DNA of 64,000 bases, taken from Alteromonadaceae bacterium BrNp21-10 (GTDB lineage Bacteria; Pseudomonadota; Gammaproteobacteria; Enterobacterales; Alteromonadaceae). Position 1 is the stretch's first letter. The number at the start of each line of letters is the position of its first letter. Positions 7,409 to 17,002 of the stretch are shown in pieces. The stretch covers positions 372,001-436,000 of the forward strand of contig JAUHQD010000001.1 of NCBI GenBank assembly GCA_030418115.1. Direction: 5' to 3'. The notes under the pieces are model-generated. The model searched no databases and was not told the origin of the DNA. It worked only from the letters and a program-made list of their open reading frames with translations. The translations under genes and the position numbers were made by a program.

Positions 7409-8452
7409 ATGAAAGCAATCGGCTATTTACAACCTCAAACTATTGATCAACAAGATGCGCTAATGGACATTGAACTGCCGATGCCACAAGCTAGCGGTAG
7501 AGATATATTGGTTAAAGTTCAGGCTGTGTCGGTCAATCCGGTGGATGTCAAAATTCGCGCTTCAGCTGCGCCTGTTGCTGGACAACATAAAGTCATCGGT
7601 TGGGATGCCGTTGGTGAAGTGGTGGCGGTGGGTGACCAAGTCGAATTGTTTAATGTCGGCGACCCAGTTTGGTATGCAGGAGATATTACCCGTTCTGGCT
7701 CCAATGCAGAGTTCCAGTTGGTTGACGAACGTATTGTTGGCCTTAAACCTAAATCCTTGTCAGTGGTTGAGGCCGCTGCCATGCCATTAACGGCCATTAC
7801 TGCATGGGAATTGCTGTTTGATCGTTTAGGCTTTACAGCAAATTTAAACTCCGATGTAGCTGCACAAGAGCCAACAATACCAGCATCTCGACTATTAATT
7901 ATTGGCGCAGCAGGTGGGGTGGGTTCGATACTCACACAGTTAGCGAAAAAATTAACCTCAGCCACAGTGATTGGTACCGCTTCACGAGAGCAAAGCCAAC
8001 AATGGGTAAAAGATTTGGGTGCTGACTTTGTGATCAATCATCACCAGCCGTTTGCACCGCAACTTAAAGCGCTGGGTATTGATGATGTCACGCATGTTAT
8101 TAGCTTAAATCAAACTGACCAGCATTTTGAACAAATCGTTGAAGTGTTGGCACCACAAGGGAAGTTGGCCTTAATTGATGATCCTCAAGGTCCAATAGAC
8201 ATTATGAAATTGAAGTTAAAATCGCTGTCATTGCATTGGGAGTTGATGTTCACACGTTCGATGTTCAACACCTGGGATATGCAAAAGCAGCACCAATTGC
8301 TGACGGATTTGGCTGAGCTGATTGATACAGGCGTGATCAAAACTACTTTAGGTGAGCATTACGGCACTATTAATGCTGAAAACCTAAAGCGCGCTCATAC
8401 CCATATAGAGACCAATAAAGCGGTAGGTAAAGTGGTGCTTGAAGGCTTTTAA
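7409..8452 (+). CDS. Zinc-type alcohol dehydrogenase-like / quinone oxidoreductase family protein (MDR)
   Basis: A 347-residue medium-chain dehydrogenase/reductase. The N-terminal GroES-like domain includes VNPVDVKIRA and GWDAVGEVVAVG; the Rossmann domain carries the nucleotide motif LLIIGAAGGVGSILTQLAK. I do not see the structural-zinc Cys cluster, so a zinc-independent NADPH:quinone or enone reductase is the best reading. The ATG at 7409 has a good AAAGGA ribosome site; a TTG 27 bp upstream is less likely. It is probably controlled by the divergent LysR gene and followed by an ABM monooxygenase, which together suggest handling of a quinone or reactive carbonyl compound. Confidence 0.88.
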   Translation: MKAIGYLQPQTIDQQDALMDIELPMPQASGRDILVKVQAVSVNPVDVKIRASAAPVAGQHKVIGWDAVGEVVAVGDQVELFNVGDPVWYAGDITRSGSNAEFQLVDERIVGLKPKSLSVVEAAAMPLTAITAWELLFDRLGFTANLNSDVAAQEPTIPASRLLIIGAAGGVGSILTQLAKKLTSATVIGTASREQSQQWVKDLGADFVINHHQPFAPQLKALGIDDVTHVISLNQTDQHFEQIVEVLAPQGKLALIDDPQGPIDIMKLKLKSLSLHWELMFTRSMFNTWDMQKQHQLLTDLAELIDTGVIKTTLGEHYGTINAENLKRAHTHIETNKAVGKVVLEGF

Positions 8453-8500
8453 AAAGCCTGAAATGCAATTGAGTAAAATGATCAAAATTAAGGATTAGTC

Positions 8501-8797
8501 GTGACGCAAATATTAACCATAGTGGCGCGTATTGAAGCTAAGGTCAGCACTATTGAATTAGTGAAAGCCGCACTATTAAAGCTGATAGCGCCCACCCTGA
8601 ATGAAGAAGGGTGCTTGCAATACGATTTACATCAGGATATCGAGAACCCACAAGTATTTATTTTTTATGAAAATTGGCAATCTCGTGCCTTATGGCAAAT
8701 TCACATGAATAGTACTCATTTGAAAAACTACATGCGGGAAACCGAAGGGGCAGTGGCAAGCTTTACATTAAATGAGATGCAGAGATTAACGGCTTAA
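8501..8797 (+). CDS. Antibiotic biosynthesis monooxygenase (ABM) domain protein, putative quinol monooxygenase
   Basis: A 98-residue single-domain protein with the ABM/YgiN pattern: VARIEAKVSTIELVKAALLKLIAPTLNEEGCLQYDLHQDIENPQVFIFYENW, then a C-terminal helix with HLKNYM. Such proteins form dimeric alpha-beta barrels; YgiN oxidises quinols without cofactor. Start is GTG at 8501 with AAGGATT upstream. It lies 48 bp after the MDR gene on the same strand and is likely cotranscribed, consistent with a quinone-related pair. The actual substrate is unknown. Confidence 0.85.
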   Translation: MTQILTIVARIEAKVSTIELVKAALLKLIAPTLNEEGCLQYDLHQDIENPQVFIFYENWQSRALWQIHMNSTHLKNYMRETEGAVASFTLNEMQRLTA

Positions 8798-8906
8798 TTT
8801 TATTCACTCCATCTTAGGCAAACATCAGTAAACGAGGCTTGCGCTAGCAGGCCTTGTTACTTCTAGCACCTATTTTCTGACTCCCTCAGCCTTTGAACAC
8901 TCACGG

Positions 8907-8923
8907 TGTACCAATTTGGTGCA
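8907..8923. promoter_or_regulatory. NtrC-type enhancer site upstream of the glucosylglycerate operon
   Basis: TGTACCA-ATT-TGGTGCA is a 7-3-7 inverted repeat differing by one base from the perfect NtrC palindrome (TGCACCA-N3-TGGTGCA, as at glnA). It lies about 140-150 bp upstream of the sigma-54-like promoter at 9059, a normal enhancer distance. The rest of 8798-9127 shows no gene. Confidence 0.6.
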
Positions 8924-9057
8924 AACTTGTTATCTACCTCTATTCCTTCCTATCCGCCGTTATAGCATTATTTTGTACCTTTAATTGATGGATGAACCGC
9001 CATGGTTACTCGCTTTCATCCAACATCATCTTAAACAGATAGACAAAATAAAGCGCA

Positions 9058-9074
9058 TTGGCACAGTACTTGTA
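9058..9074 (+). promoter_or_regulatory. Sigma-54 (-24/-12) promoter for the glucosylglycerate operon
   Basis: TTGGCAC-AGTAC-TTGTA matches the sigma-54 consensus (TGGCAC-N5-TTGCW) with correct spacing between GG at 9060-9061 and the -12 element; the only key deviation is GT instead of GC at -12. Transcription would start near 9085, about 65 bp before the first gene. It agrees with the NtrC-like site upstream. Confidence 0.6.
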
Positions 9075-9151
9075 CTTAAATTATCAGGACACAGTGAATT
9101 ATCGAATTGTTCAATTTGCTTTAATCAGTGCTAAGGATTTTTAAACCACTA

Positions 9152-10042
9152 ATGTTAACTACATTTATACAAGAACACCGGTTAGACAAGGGCTTTGAGG
9201 AGACTGCACAACAATGGTTTGTACCCTTTGCTGAAATGTTGCACGCGCACCAAAAAGATGCAAAACGACCTTTTTTTGTGGGCGTGAATGGGTGCCAAGG
9301 CTCGGGTAAATCGACGTTATCTGATTTCCTAAAGCGTTATTTTGAAGTCAATCATGGTTTATCCGTGGTAGTCATGTCATTAGACGATTTCTATTATTCC
9401 CGTGAAGATCGCAATGCGCTAGCGCGCAATGTTCATCCATTACTGCAAACTCGCGGTGTACCAGGTACTCATGATGTGTCGCTGGTAAAATCGGTATTGG
9501 ATGCGTTGGCCACAGGTGTATCTACTACTATTCCGCGCTTCAATAAGGCCGTAGACGACACTGCACCGATTAGCCATTGGACTCAAGTGCCCCATCGGGT
9601 TGATATGGTCATTTTTGAAGGTTGGTGTTGGGGCGTACCCGCGCAAGATGAATCTAATTTGTCTGAACCTATCAATGAATTAGAGCGTAAACAGGATCCG
9701 CAATCCATCTGGCGACAATACGTCAATCGCCAAGTACGCCAGCTCTATAGTCACCTTTATCAAAAAATGAACTATTGGATCATGCTCAAAGCGCCGTCGT
9801 TTGATTGTGTATACCAATGGCGTTTGCAGCAGGAACAGAAGTTAGCCGCAATCAGTAGTAAGCAGGCATCACAGGGGATTATGAGTGAAGCTGAAATTGC
9901 TAACTTTATTCAATATTATCAACGATTAACCGAGCATGGTTTACGAGAATTACCGGCGTTGTGCAATACGGTGTTTGAGCTAGATAACCAGCGACAAATC
10001 CAGCAGCGAATCGATAACAACATTAACAGGGAGTCAGTATGA
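9152..10042 (+). CDS. D-glycerate kinase (PRK-like P-loop kinase)
   Basis: About 296 residues of the GLYK-type P-loop kinase family, which phosphorylates D-glycerate to 3-phosphoglycerate. The Walker A loop GVNGCQGSGKST lies near residues 44-55, followed by VVVMSLDDFYYSREDR and the IFEGWCWGVPA Walker B-like segment. I prefer the ATG at 9152 (MLTTFIQEHRLDKGFEE, like homologues); a GTG at 9128 would add eight residues. It overlaps the next gene by four bases. With the synthase, phosphatase and phosphorylase downstream, it can recycle glycerate released from glucosylglycerate. Confidence 0.85.
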   Translation: MLTTFIQEHRLDKGFEETAQQWFVPFAEMLHAHQKDAKRPFFVGVNGCQGSGKSTLSDFLKRYFEVNHGLSVVVMSLDDFYYSREDRNALARNVHPLLQTRGVPGTHDVSLVKSVLDALATGVSTTIPRFNKAVDDTAPISHWTQVPHRVDMVIFEGWCWGVPAQDESNLSEPINELERKQDPQSIWRQYVNRQVRQLYSHLYQKMNYWIMLKAPSFDCVYQWRLQQEQKLAAISSKQASQGIMSEAEIANFIQYYQRLTEHGLRELPALCNTVFELDNQRQIQQRIDNNINRESV

Positions 10043-10857
10043 TCCAGCAGTACGTTATTTTTACCGATATGGATGGCACCTTACTTGACCATAACAATTA
10101 CGATTATCAAGATGCCGTACCCACGCTCACCCGTTTAAAGAAACGTGGGATCACTGTTATTCCTAACACCAGCAAAACCTTTGCTGAAGTGATGGCTTGG
10201 CGCACTAAATTACAACTTACAGGGCCATTTATTGTTGAAAATGGTGCCGCCATTTATATCCCAGAAAATTTTTTCCCAACCCCACCACAACATTGTGAAT
10301 TGGTGAACGGTTACTGGGTGTACCAATTCAGCGCTAACCGTTCACAGTGGATTGCCTTACTGAAAACCATGCATAGTCAGTTTGGTGATTTATATAACAG
10401 TTTTACAGAGATGAGTCTGGAGCAAATTAGCAAACTGACAGGGTTAAGCTTGCACGATACCGAGCTTGCCGCTCAACGAAAATATGGTGAGCCGGTGCAC
10501 TGGTTAGGTAACGATTCCCAAAAAGAACAGTTTATTGAACAGCTGGAGGAGCAAGGAGCGACTATTTTACAGGGAGGGCGCTTTATTCATGTGTCGGATC
10601 ATTGTGATAAAGGGCTGGCATTACAGTGGCTGTTCGATGAATTTAAACGTCAATTTCCACAGCAGTCTTTAACCTCTATCGCTTTAGGTGATAGCCACAA
10701 CGATATCGCTATGCTCGAGCAAGCCGATGTCGCTATTCGTATCCGTTCCGATCATCACCTGTTACCTAAAGTCAGCGCTAATAATCTGTTAATTACCAGT
10801 AGTTATGCCGGCCCCAAGGGTTGGGCGGAATGTATTACTGAAATTTTAAATCAATAA
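10039..10857 (+). CDS. HAD phosphatase, glucosyl/mannosyl-3-phosphoglycerate phosphatase
   Basis: A 272-residue HAD-superfamily (IIB cap) phosphatase. The nucleophile motif FTDMDGTLLDHNNYDY has D10 and D12; motif II is VIPNTSKT and the C-terminal acidic motif is LGDSHNDIAML. It belongs to the MpgP/YedP family, which removes phosphate from mannosyl- or glucosyl-3-phosphoglycerate. Next to a GT81 synthase, the substrate is most likely glucosyl-3-phosphoglycerate, giving glucosylglycerate. It starts inside the glycerate kinase stop (ATGA) and ends 12 bp before the synthase. Confidence 0.88.
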   Translation: MIQQYVIFTDMDGTLLDHNNYDYQDAVPTLTRLKKRGITVIPNTSKTFAEVMAWRTKLQLTGPFIVENGAAIYIPENFFPTPPQHCELVNGYWVYQFSANRSQWIALLKTMHSQFGDLYNSFTEMSLEQISKLTGLSLHDTELAAQRKYGEPVHWLGNDSQKEQFIEQLEEQGATILQGGRFIHVSDHCDKGLALQWLFDEFKRQFPQQSLTSIALGDSHNDIAMLEQADVAIRIRSDHHLLPKVSANNLLITSSYAGPKGWAECITEILNQ

Positions 10858-10869
10858 CTTGGAGTTCAC

Positions 10870-12093
10870 ATGGCAGACTTTTATCAAAATGGCATTGTCA
10901 CTACGTTACACAATTTGTCGGATAGACCGGTTGAAGAGTTAGAATCCGAGTTAATGGGCTTTGCGGAACAACGACCAATGGCGCTAATTTTGCCATCGTT
11001 GTTTTCGGAATTGGAAGGCGTAGCCTTACCGAATATTGTTGAGCACCTGACTAAAGTGCCTTATCTCAATCAAATTGTCATAGGTTTAGACAGGGCAGAC
11101 AAAGAACAGTATAAACACGCCCTAAAGTTTTTTGACAAACTCCCCCAGCAACACCGCGTGTTGTGGAATGAAGGCCCGCGTTTACAAGCTCTGGATGCAG
11201 AACTAACTGAGTTAGGCTTAGCTCCCAAAGAATTAGGTAAAGGACGGAATGTTTGGTATTGCATGGGGTATGTACTGGCTTCCGGTAAGGCGGAATCTAT
11301 TGCCTTACATGATTGCGATATTTTGACTTATGACCGTTCATTATTGGCGCGTTTAATTTATCCCGTGGCGAATCCGCAGTTTAACTACGAGTTTTGTAAG
11401 GGCTTTTATGCCCGCGTTGCCGACAGTAAAATGAACGGTCGGGTTTCACGCTTACTCGTCACGCCGTTGATTAGGGCATTACAGCGGGTCATGGGCCACA
11501 GCGAATATCTAGAATACATGGATAGCTTTCGCTACCCGTTAGCAGGGGAGTTTTCATTCCGCCGTGATGTATTGACCGATATTCGTATTCCTAGCGATTG
11601 GGGCTTAGAAATCGGTGTGCTTTCAGAAATGCAGCGCAACTACGCCAATAATCGTTTGTGCCAAGCTGATATTGCTCAAACCTATGACCATAAGCATCAG
11701 GATTTATCTTTGCAAAGTGATCAGGGCGGCTTATCGAAGATGTCCATTGATATCACCAAAGCATTCTTCCGTAAATTGGCTACCCAAGGTGAAACTTTTA
11801 GTACCGAAACCTTCCGTTCTATTAAGGCAACGTACTTCCGTATCGCTTTAGATTTTATCGAGACTTACCACAATGATGCAATTATGAATGGCTTGGATTT
11901 AGATATTCATAATGAAGAAAAAGCCGTGGAAATGTTTGCGCAAAACATTATGAAGGCTGGCCAACACTTTTTAGAAAATCCTATGGATACGCCGTTTATT
12001 CCTAGTTGGAACCGTGTTGTTAGTGCAATGCCTGATGTTTTAGATCGCTTACGTGAGGCAGTCGAGCTCGATACTCAAGAATTTAAGGGATAA
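10870..12093 (+). CDS. gpgS: Glucosyl-3-phosphoglycerate synthase (GT81)
   Basis: A 407-residue glycosyltransferase of the GT81 type with the GT-A fold. It would transfer glucose from a nucleotide sugar to 3-phosphoglycerate, the first step in making the compatible solute glucosylglycerate. Visible features are [14 protein letters not shown] and the metal-binding DxD in IALHDCDIL (D148, D150), plus [13 protein letters not shown] and [15 protein letters not shown] in the acceptor-binding half. A good ribosome site (TTGGAG) precedes the ATG. The matching phosphatase is directly upstream and the phosphorylase directly downstream. A related glycosyltransferase using another sugar donor cannot be excluded. 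Confidence 0.88.
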   Translation: MADFYQNGIVTTLHNLSDRPVEELESELMGFAEQRPMALILPSLFSELEGVALPNIVEHLTKVPYLNQIVIGLDRADKEQYKHALKFFDKLPQQHRVLWNEGPRLQALDAELTELGLAPKELGKGRNVWYCMGYVLASGKAESIALHDCDILTYDRSLLARLIYPVANPQFNYEFCKGFYARVADSKMNGRVSRLLVTPLIRALQRVMGHSEYLEYMDSFRYPLAGEFSFRRDVLTDIRIPSDWGLEIGVLSEMQRNYANNRLCQADIAQTYDHKHQDLSLQSDQGGLSKMSIDITKAFFRKLATQGETFSTETFRSIKATYFRIALDFIETYHNDAIMNGLDLDIHNEEKAVEMFAQNIMKAGQHFLENPMDTPFIPSWNRVVSAMPDVLDRLREAVELDTQEFKG

Positions 12094-12095
12094 TC

Positions 12096-13850
12096 ATGCT
12101 AACCACAGAGCAACAGTTATTTGAAAAAGTCTGCCATCATCTGAATGTTGTGTACGCGAGTGTGGAATTGTCGCAATCGACGGAAAACATAGCCCAACAG
12201 CTGATTAAAACCATGGGGTTAAATGAGCCTGAAAATTGCCATGTTGTGCAATCCCACAGTAACAATTGGTCAGAGAAAGACATTATTTTGATCACCTATG
12301 GCGATAGTATCGAGGAGCCTGAAAAACGGCCGTTGCAATCGCTGCATCACTTTGTCCATCAATATTGCCCACACAGTATTAATGGTGTGCATATTCTGCC
12401 GTTTTTCCCTTATAGCTCAGATGACGGCTTTTCAGTTATCGATTATTCGAGCGTTAATGAATCCTTAGGTAACTGGCAGGATATTAAAGCTATTGCTGAT
12501 GATTACCGCCTGATGGCCGACTTGGTGATTAACCACTGCTCGGCACGCAGTGTGTGGTTTGATAATTTCGTTAAAGGTGAAGGTCTAGGTTGTGATTTTT
12601 TCTATACGGCGTCGCCGCTTGATGACTTATCTGCAGTGGTGCGCCCTCGTACGTCTGATTTACTGCGAGAAGTCGAAACTGCCGACGGTGTAAAGCACGT
12701 CTGGTGTACCTTTAGTCATGATCAGGTAGATTTTGATTTCCGCAATCCAGCAGTGCTCGATACCTTTGTGTCGATTATTCGTCAGTATCTGGACAACGGT
12801 GTACGTATTTTTCGTCTAGATGCGGTGGCATTTTTATGGAAAGAGATAGGCACCGAATGTATTAATTTGGAGCAAACTCATGAAGCGGTAAGATTACTAC
12901 GCACCCTGATTGAACACGCTCAACCGGATGCGGTGATTATTACCGAAACCAATGTGCCCAATCGGCAAAACCTGATGTACTTTGGTAATGCTAACGAAGC
13001 GCACGCTGTGTATAACTTTTCGCTACCACCGTTACTGGTTAATACGCTGATCACAGGGAATTGTCGTTATCTAAAAACTTGGATGATGAGCATGCCACCG
13101 GCGCAAAACGGCACAACCTATTTTAATTTTATTGCCTCCCATGATGGTATTGGTTTGCGTCCAGCCGAGGGTTTACTCAACGAAGAAGAGTTAAATGTTT
13201 TGCTCAATACCATGGGTATGTTTGGCGGTAAGGTTTCTTGGCGCGTGTCGGAAAATGGCAGCCAGAAACCCTATGAAATTAACATCGCGCTATTTGATGC
13301 CTTGCAAGGGACGATTAAAGGACCAGATAAGTGGGGACTGGAGCGCTTTATTTGTGCTCATGCCATTATGCTCGGATTGGAGGGGATTCCGGGGATTTAT
13401 ATTCACAGCATGCTTGGCACCGGTAATGATGAAGAGAAAGTCAAAAACACCAGTCAGAATCGTGGCATTAATCGCCATCGTTGGCATTATCCATTGTTAC
13501 AGCAAGAACTGGCTAATCCTCAAAGCCAGCATCATAAGGTGTTAAGTCGCATGAATAGACTGCTGGAGATACGTCAGCAGCAACCTGCATTTCACCCTAA
13601 TGCCACCCAATTTACTTTACAGTTAGGTTTACAGTTGTTTGGCTATTGGCGCCAGAGTTTGAATAGACGTCAGAGTATTTTCTGCATCACGAATGTTACC
13701 GACGAGGTACTTACCATTGCTCTATCGGATATCAATCTAATTGGTACTGATAGCTGGAAGGATCTTATTAGCGGTAAGGTGTTTGTAGAAACTGACGATA
13801 GTCTAGAGTTTCAACCCTATCAAACAGTGTGGATCAGTAATGTGTTCTAA
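12096..13850 (+). CDS. GH13_18 sugar phosphorylase, probable glucosylglycerate phosphorylase
   Basis: A 584-residue member of the sucrose-phosphorylase-like group (GH13 subfamily 18). The (beta/alpha)8 barrel shows nucleophile D242 in [14 protein letters not shown], acid/base E284 in IITETNVPN and transition-state stabiliser D350 in ASHDGIG. Members include sucrose phosphorylase and glucosylglycerate phosphorylase (YcjM type), which makes glucose-1-phosphate and glycerate. The operon context (GT81 synthase, phosphatase, glycerate kinase) favours glucosylglycerate over sucrose. It starts 2 bp after the synthase stop. Without structural comparison, sucrose or glucosylglycerol as substrate is not excluded. 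Confidence 0.85.
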   Translation: MLTTEQQLFEKVCHHLNVVYASVELSQSTENIAQQLIKTMGLNEPENCHVVQSHSNNWSEKDIILITYGDSIEEPEKRPLQSLHHFVHQYCPHSINGVHILPFFPYSSDDGFSVIDYSSVNESLGNWQDIKAIADDYRLMADLVINHCSARSVWFDNFVKGEGLGCDFFYTASPLDDLSAVVRPRTSDLLREVETADGVKHVWCTFSHDQVDFDFRNPAVLDTFVSIIRQYLDNGVRIFRLDAVAFLWKEIGTECINLEQTHEAVRLLRTLIEHAQPDAVIITETNVPNRQNLMYFGNANEAHAVYNFSLPPLLVNTLITGNCRYLKTWMMSMPPAQNGTTYFNFIASHDGIGLRPAEGLLNEEELNVLLNTMGMFGGKVSWRVSENGSQKPYEINIALFDALQGTIKGPDKWGLERFICAHAIMLGLEGIPGIYIHSMLGTGNDEEKVKNTSQNRGINRHRWHYPLLQQELANPQSQHHKVLSRMNRLLEIRQQQPAFHPNATQFTLQLGLQLFGYWRQSLNRRQSIFCITNVTDEVLTIALSDINLIGTDSWKDLISGKVFVETDDSLEFQPYQTVWISNVF

Positions 13851-14128
13851 ATTATTAGAATAATACAAAGAGAAATATCGGTTAATCGAAAACCCCCAGC
13901 TCCGCTTTCATTCATTTCTGCTTGGCGCGAACGGATGTAATAGGGGATGGGGTCCTTCAACATAAAGCGCCGTGGCATTTATGATAATTGGTTATTTGCG
14001 CGCAGTAATTTATTTCTTTAACAAATATCATAATAAACTAACAAATGCTCACAATTGTCATTGTTCTAGCAATCATTTACTAACTATCCCCCCTCTTAAT
14101 ATTGAAAAAATTCATATCGAGCTACTCC

Positions 14129-16801
14129 ATGACCAAAACCTTTTTAACATCAACACTTTGTTCTATCTTATTTTTGCTCTTGGGGTGTCAAAACCAGAAT
14201 GATATTTCGACATCGAATACGACAAGTGATGAAGTGAATCAAAGTAGCCAAGTTCATCAGCAGGATGAAGGCGGCGAGGAGCATCACAACGAACATCACG
14301 ATGAACAAATTGAAGGATTACCACCACTAGACTCTCTGGCAACGATGGTTGTGCAAGATGGTTTTAAAATGGAATTGGTGGCTCATGAGCCTATGGTAGA
14401 AGAGCCGGTCTTATTAGCTTTTGATGGCAATGGCCGCATGTACGTAGCTGAAATGCTAACTTATATGCAAGATGCCGATGGCAACGGCCAAATGAATCCT
14501 GTTAGTCGTATCAAGCGCCTTGAAGATACCAACAATGATGGTGTGATGGACAGTTATACTATTTTTGCCGAAAACTTATTGTTGCCACGTATGATTCTGC
14601 CCTTAGGGGACGGAAAAATTATTGCTCGTGAAACCAATACCTTTGATCTGCTATTACTTGAAGACTTAGATGGCGACGGAGTAGCTGAAAAACGTAGTAC
14701 CATTTATAAGGGCGGCCCTAGAGGAGGTAATCTAGAACATCAACCCAATGGACTTATTTGGGGGATTGATAATTGGCTTTATGTTACCTACACCAACAAA
14801 CGTTATCGCATAGAAGGTGACAAAGTTATCGCCCAAGAGACTCGTTATGGTGGTGGTCAATGGGGTTTGGGCCAAGATGAAATGGGTCGATTATATTATT
14901 CAGCTGCGGGTGCAGAAAATCCGGCATTCAGTTTTCAATACCCCAGTGTGTACGGCATGATCCCAGTGGAAGGGGAAACGACCCCTGGCTTTAATGAAGT
15001 ATTTCCAATAGAGATGATTCCAGATGTACAAGGTGGCAGACCAAGGTTACGCGACGACAACACGCTTAACCATTTTACTGGTATTGCCGGTCAAAGCGTT
15101 TATTTAGGCGATAAGTTTCCAGAGATTTACGGCAGTTATATTGCACCAGAACCCGTGGGTAACCTGATCCGCCGAGCCGACATTAAACGTAATGATGGTT
15201 ACACGGTAATTGATCATCCTTATCAAGCACAACGAAAAGAATTTATTGCCTCTACCGACACCGCATTTAGACCGGTTTGGAGTGAAACCGGGCCCGACGG
15301 CACTATTTATGTGGTGGATATGTATCGCGGTATTATTCAAGAAGGCAATTGGACCAAAAAAGGCTCTTTTCTTCGCGAAATGATCGAAAAATTTGGCTTA
15401 GATAAAATTATTGGCCGTGGTCGTATATATCGCATCACCAAAGATGATGTTGACTTGGGTGAGAAGCCCAACATGTACGCACAAACGCCAATGCAACAGC
15501 TTCAATACTTATCTCACGCTAATCAGTGGTGGCGTCTTAATGCGCAGAAATTTATTGTATTAGCGCAAGATAAATCTGTGGTACCAGCACTGAAAAAAAT
15601 GGCCACCAGCCATAACAATCCATTGGCTCGTTTGCACGCATTGTGGACGCTGGAAGGCTTAGGCAGTTTGGACAAAAACTTATTAATTGATAAGTTTTCA
15701 GATGTCGATGAACGTGTTCGTGTGGCTGCGGTGCGCATCTCGGAACAGTTAGTCACTAAAGATGATCAATCTATGCTAGCAGTCTGGCAGTCATTAATTA
15801 GCAATGCCGATTTAGAGTTAACACAGCAGATCTTCTTGTCTAGTTTTTATGTTGATGTTCCAGAGCAAATGAGTAGTAGCATCCGCGATAAGATATTAGC
15901 CAAATATCCCGATAAAAAGGGTATCGCGGCTATTGATAAAGCAATGAGCTATCTAATAAAAGAAAAACAAATTCAAGCCACACTCGCCAAAGGTAATAAA
16001 CAATTAGCCATGTCGGTAGGTCGAGGTAAACAACACTTTGATTCACTTTGTGCTAGTTGTCACGGCCCTGATGGTAAAGGTGCCCCCGCAGGTGACCAAT
16101 TAATCGCCCCATCATTTGAAAAAAATGCACGAATTAATGGTGACCTGTCTATATTAGGGCGCATTGTCTTAGATGGTTTAACTGGCTCGATTGAAGATAA
16201 GAACTATGTAGGCGGCATAATGGCATCGATTGCGTCAAATGATGACCAATGGATCGCCGATGTATTAACCTACATTAGAAATAACTTTGGCAACCAAGCA
16301 TCGATGGTAACACCGGAGCAGATAGCCACACTTAGAACTTTGGATGAGCGCCAGAGTCCTTGGACGTTAACAGAATTGAATCAAACCTTTGCTAACCAGC
16401 TCACTAATAAAACGGAATGGAAATTCAGTGCCAGCCATAATTCGAAGAACTTTGATGCCTTAATTGATGGCAAACCCGGTTGGCCAAAATGGGACAGCGA
16501 GGCGCTGCAAAGTGTTGGTATGTGGTTACAACTGGAGTTACCGCAAACTTATAATATAAGTCGTGTGGAAATGGAGTGCCGTAATTGGGTATGGAATTGT
16601 GCAACGGCGTTTGATTTACAATTTTCAGTTGATGGTGAGAATTGGCAGACCGTTGATAATAATATTCAAAAAGGTGACCAAAGAATCAGTGATACTTTAG
16701 GCCAACCAGCACGTTTTATTAAATTTGTTTTGAAAAACGGCAGTTCAACTCATGCGTGGTCGGTAACCGAACTCGACTTATACGGCAGCCTGCTTAACTA
16801 A
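14129..16801 (+). CDS. PVC-type cytochrome c lipoprotein (dehydrogenase beta-propeller, HEAT-like, CxxCH, discoidin-like)
   Basis: About 890 residues. A lipoprotein signal (FLTSTLCSILFLLLGC) is followed by a His/Glu-rich linker (HQQDEGGEEHHNEHHDEQ), a propeller-type dehydrogenase domain with VAEMLTYMQDADGNG and VDMYRGIIQEGNW, a HEAT-like helical stretch, one cytochrome c site (C641-A-S-C-H), and a C-terminal F5/8-type carbohydrate-binding-like domain. This is the architecture called PVC-type heme-binding protein, abundant in Planctomycetes. I chose the ATG at 14129; a TTG at 14102 would lengthen the n-region. It stands alone, anchored in the envelope, and probably oxidises a sugar or polyol. 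Confidence 0.82.
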   Translation: MTKTFLTSTLCSILFLLLGCQNQNDISTSNTTSDEVNQSSQVHQQDEGGEEHHNEHHDEQIEGLPPLDSLATMVVQDGFKMELVAHEPMVEEPVLLAFDGNGRMYVAEMLTYMQDADGNGQMNPVSRIKRLEDTNNDGVMDSYTIFAENLLLPRMILPLGDGKIIARETNTFDLLLLEDLDGDGVAEKRSTIYKGGPRGGNLEHQPNGLIWGIDNWLYVTYTNKRYRIEGDKVIAQETRYGGGQWGLGQDEMGRLYYSAAGAENPAFSFQYPSVYGMIPVEGETTPGFNEVFPIEMIPDVQGGRPRLRDDNTLNHFTGIAGQSVYLGDKFPEIYGSYIAPEPVGNLIRRADIKRNDGYTVIDHPYQAQRKEFIASTDTAFRPVWSETGPDGTIYVVDMYRGIIQEGNWTKKGSFLREMIEKFGLDKIIGRGRIYRITKDDVDLGEKPNMYAQTPMQQLQYLSHANQWWRLNAQKFIVLAQDKSVVPALKKMATSHNNPLARLHALWTLEGLGSLDKNLLIDKFSDVDERVRVAAVRISEQLVTKDDQSMLAVWQSLISNADLELTQQIFLSSFYVDVPEQMSSSIRDKILAKYPDKKGIAAIDKAMSYLIKEKQIQATLAKGNKQLAMSVGRGKQHFDSLCASCHGPDGKGAPAGDQLIAPSFEKNARINGDLSILGRIVLDGLTGSIEDKNYVGGIMASIASNDDQWIADVLTYIRNNFGNQASMVTPEQIATLRTLDERQSPWTLTELNQTFANQLTNKTEWKFSASHNSKNFDALIDGKPGWPKWDSEALQSVGMWLQLELPQTYNISRVEMECRNWVWNCATAFDLQFSVDGENWQTVDNNIQKGDQRISDTLGQPARFIKFVLKNGSSTHAWSVTELDLYGSLLN

Positions 16802-17002
16802 AATGAATGAGCCAAGGATGGCTATGAAAATAATTCATGATTGACGTCATTTGCCAATCTAGTGGATAGTGTGCCCAAATTATTTGGGCTGCGGAAAATA
16901 GTGGGGCATGGATAGCTTTCCTTTGCTCTCTATTTTTATTTTAATTTCGATAGTGTTGACCTATCCCATTAATGAATAAGTCATACTTCTCAACTGTAAA
17001 AA

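Noticed and set aside
13972-14202. 76-codon frame before the cytochrome lipoprotein
   Set aside because: Overlaps the start of the lipoprotein gene in another frame and has no ribosome site or domain.
16873-16889. Palindrome GCCCAAATTATTTGGGC as terminator
   Set aside because: No T-run on either side; it could be a protein-binding site but nothing supports it further.
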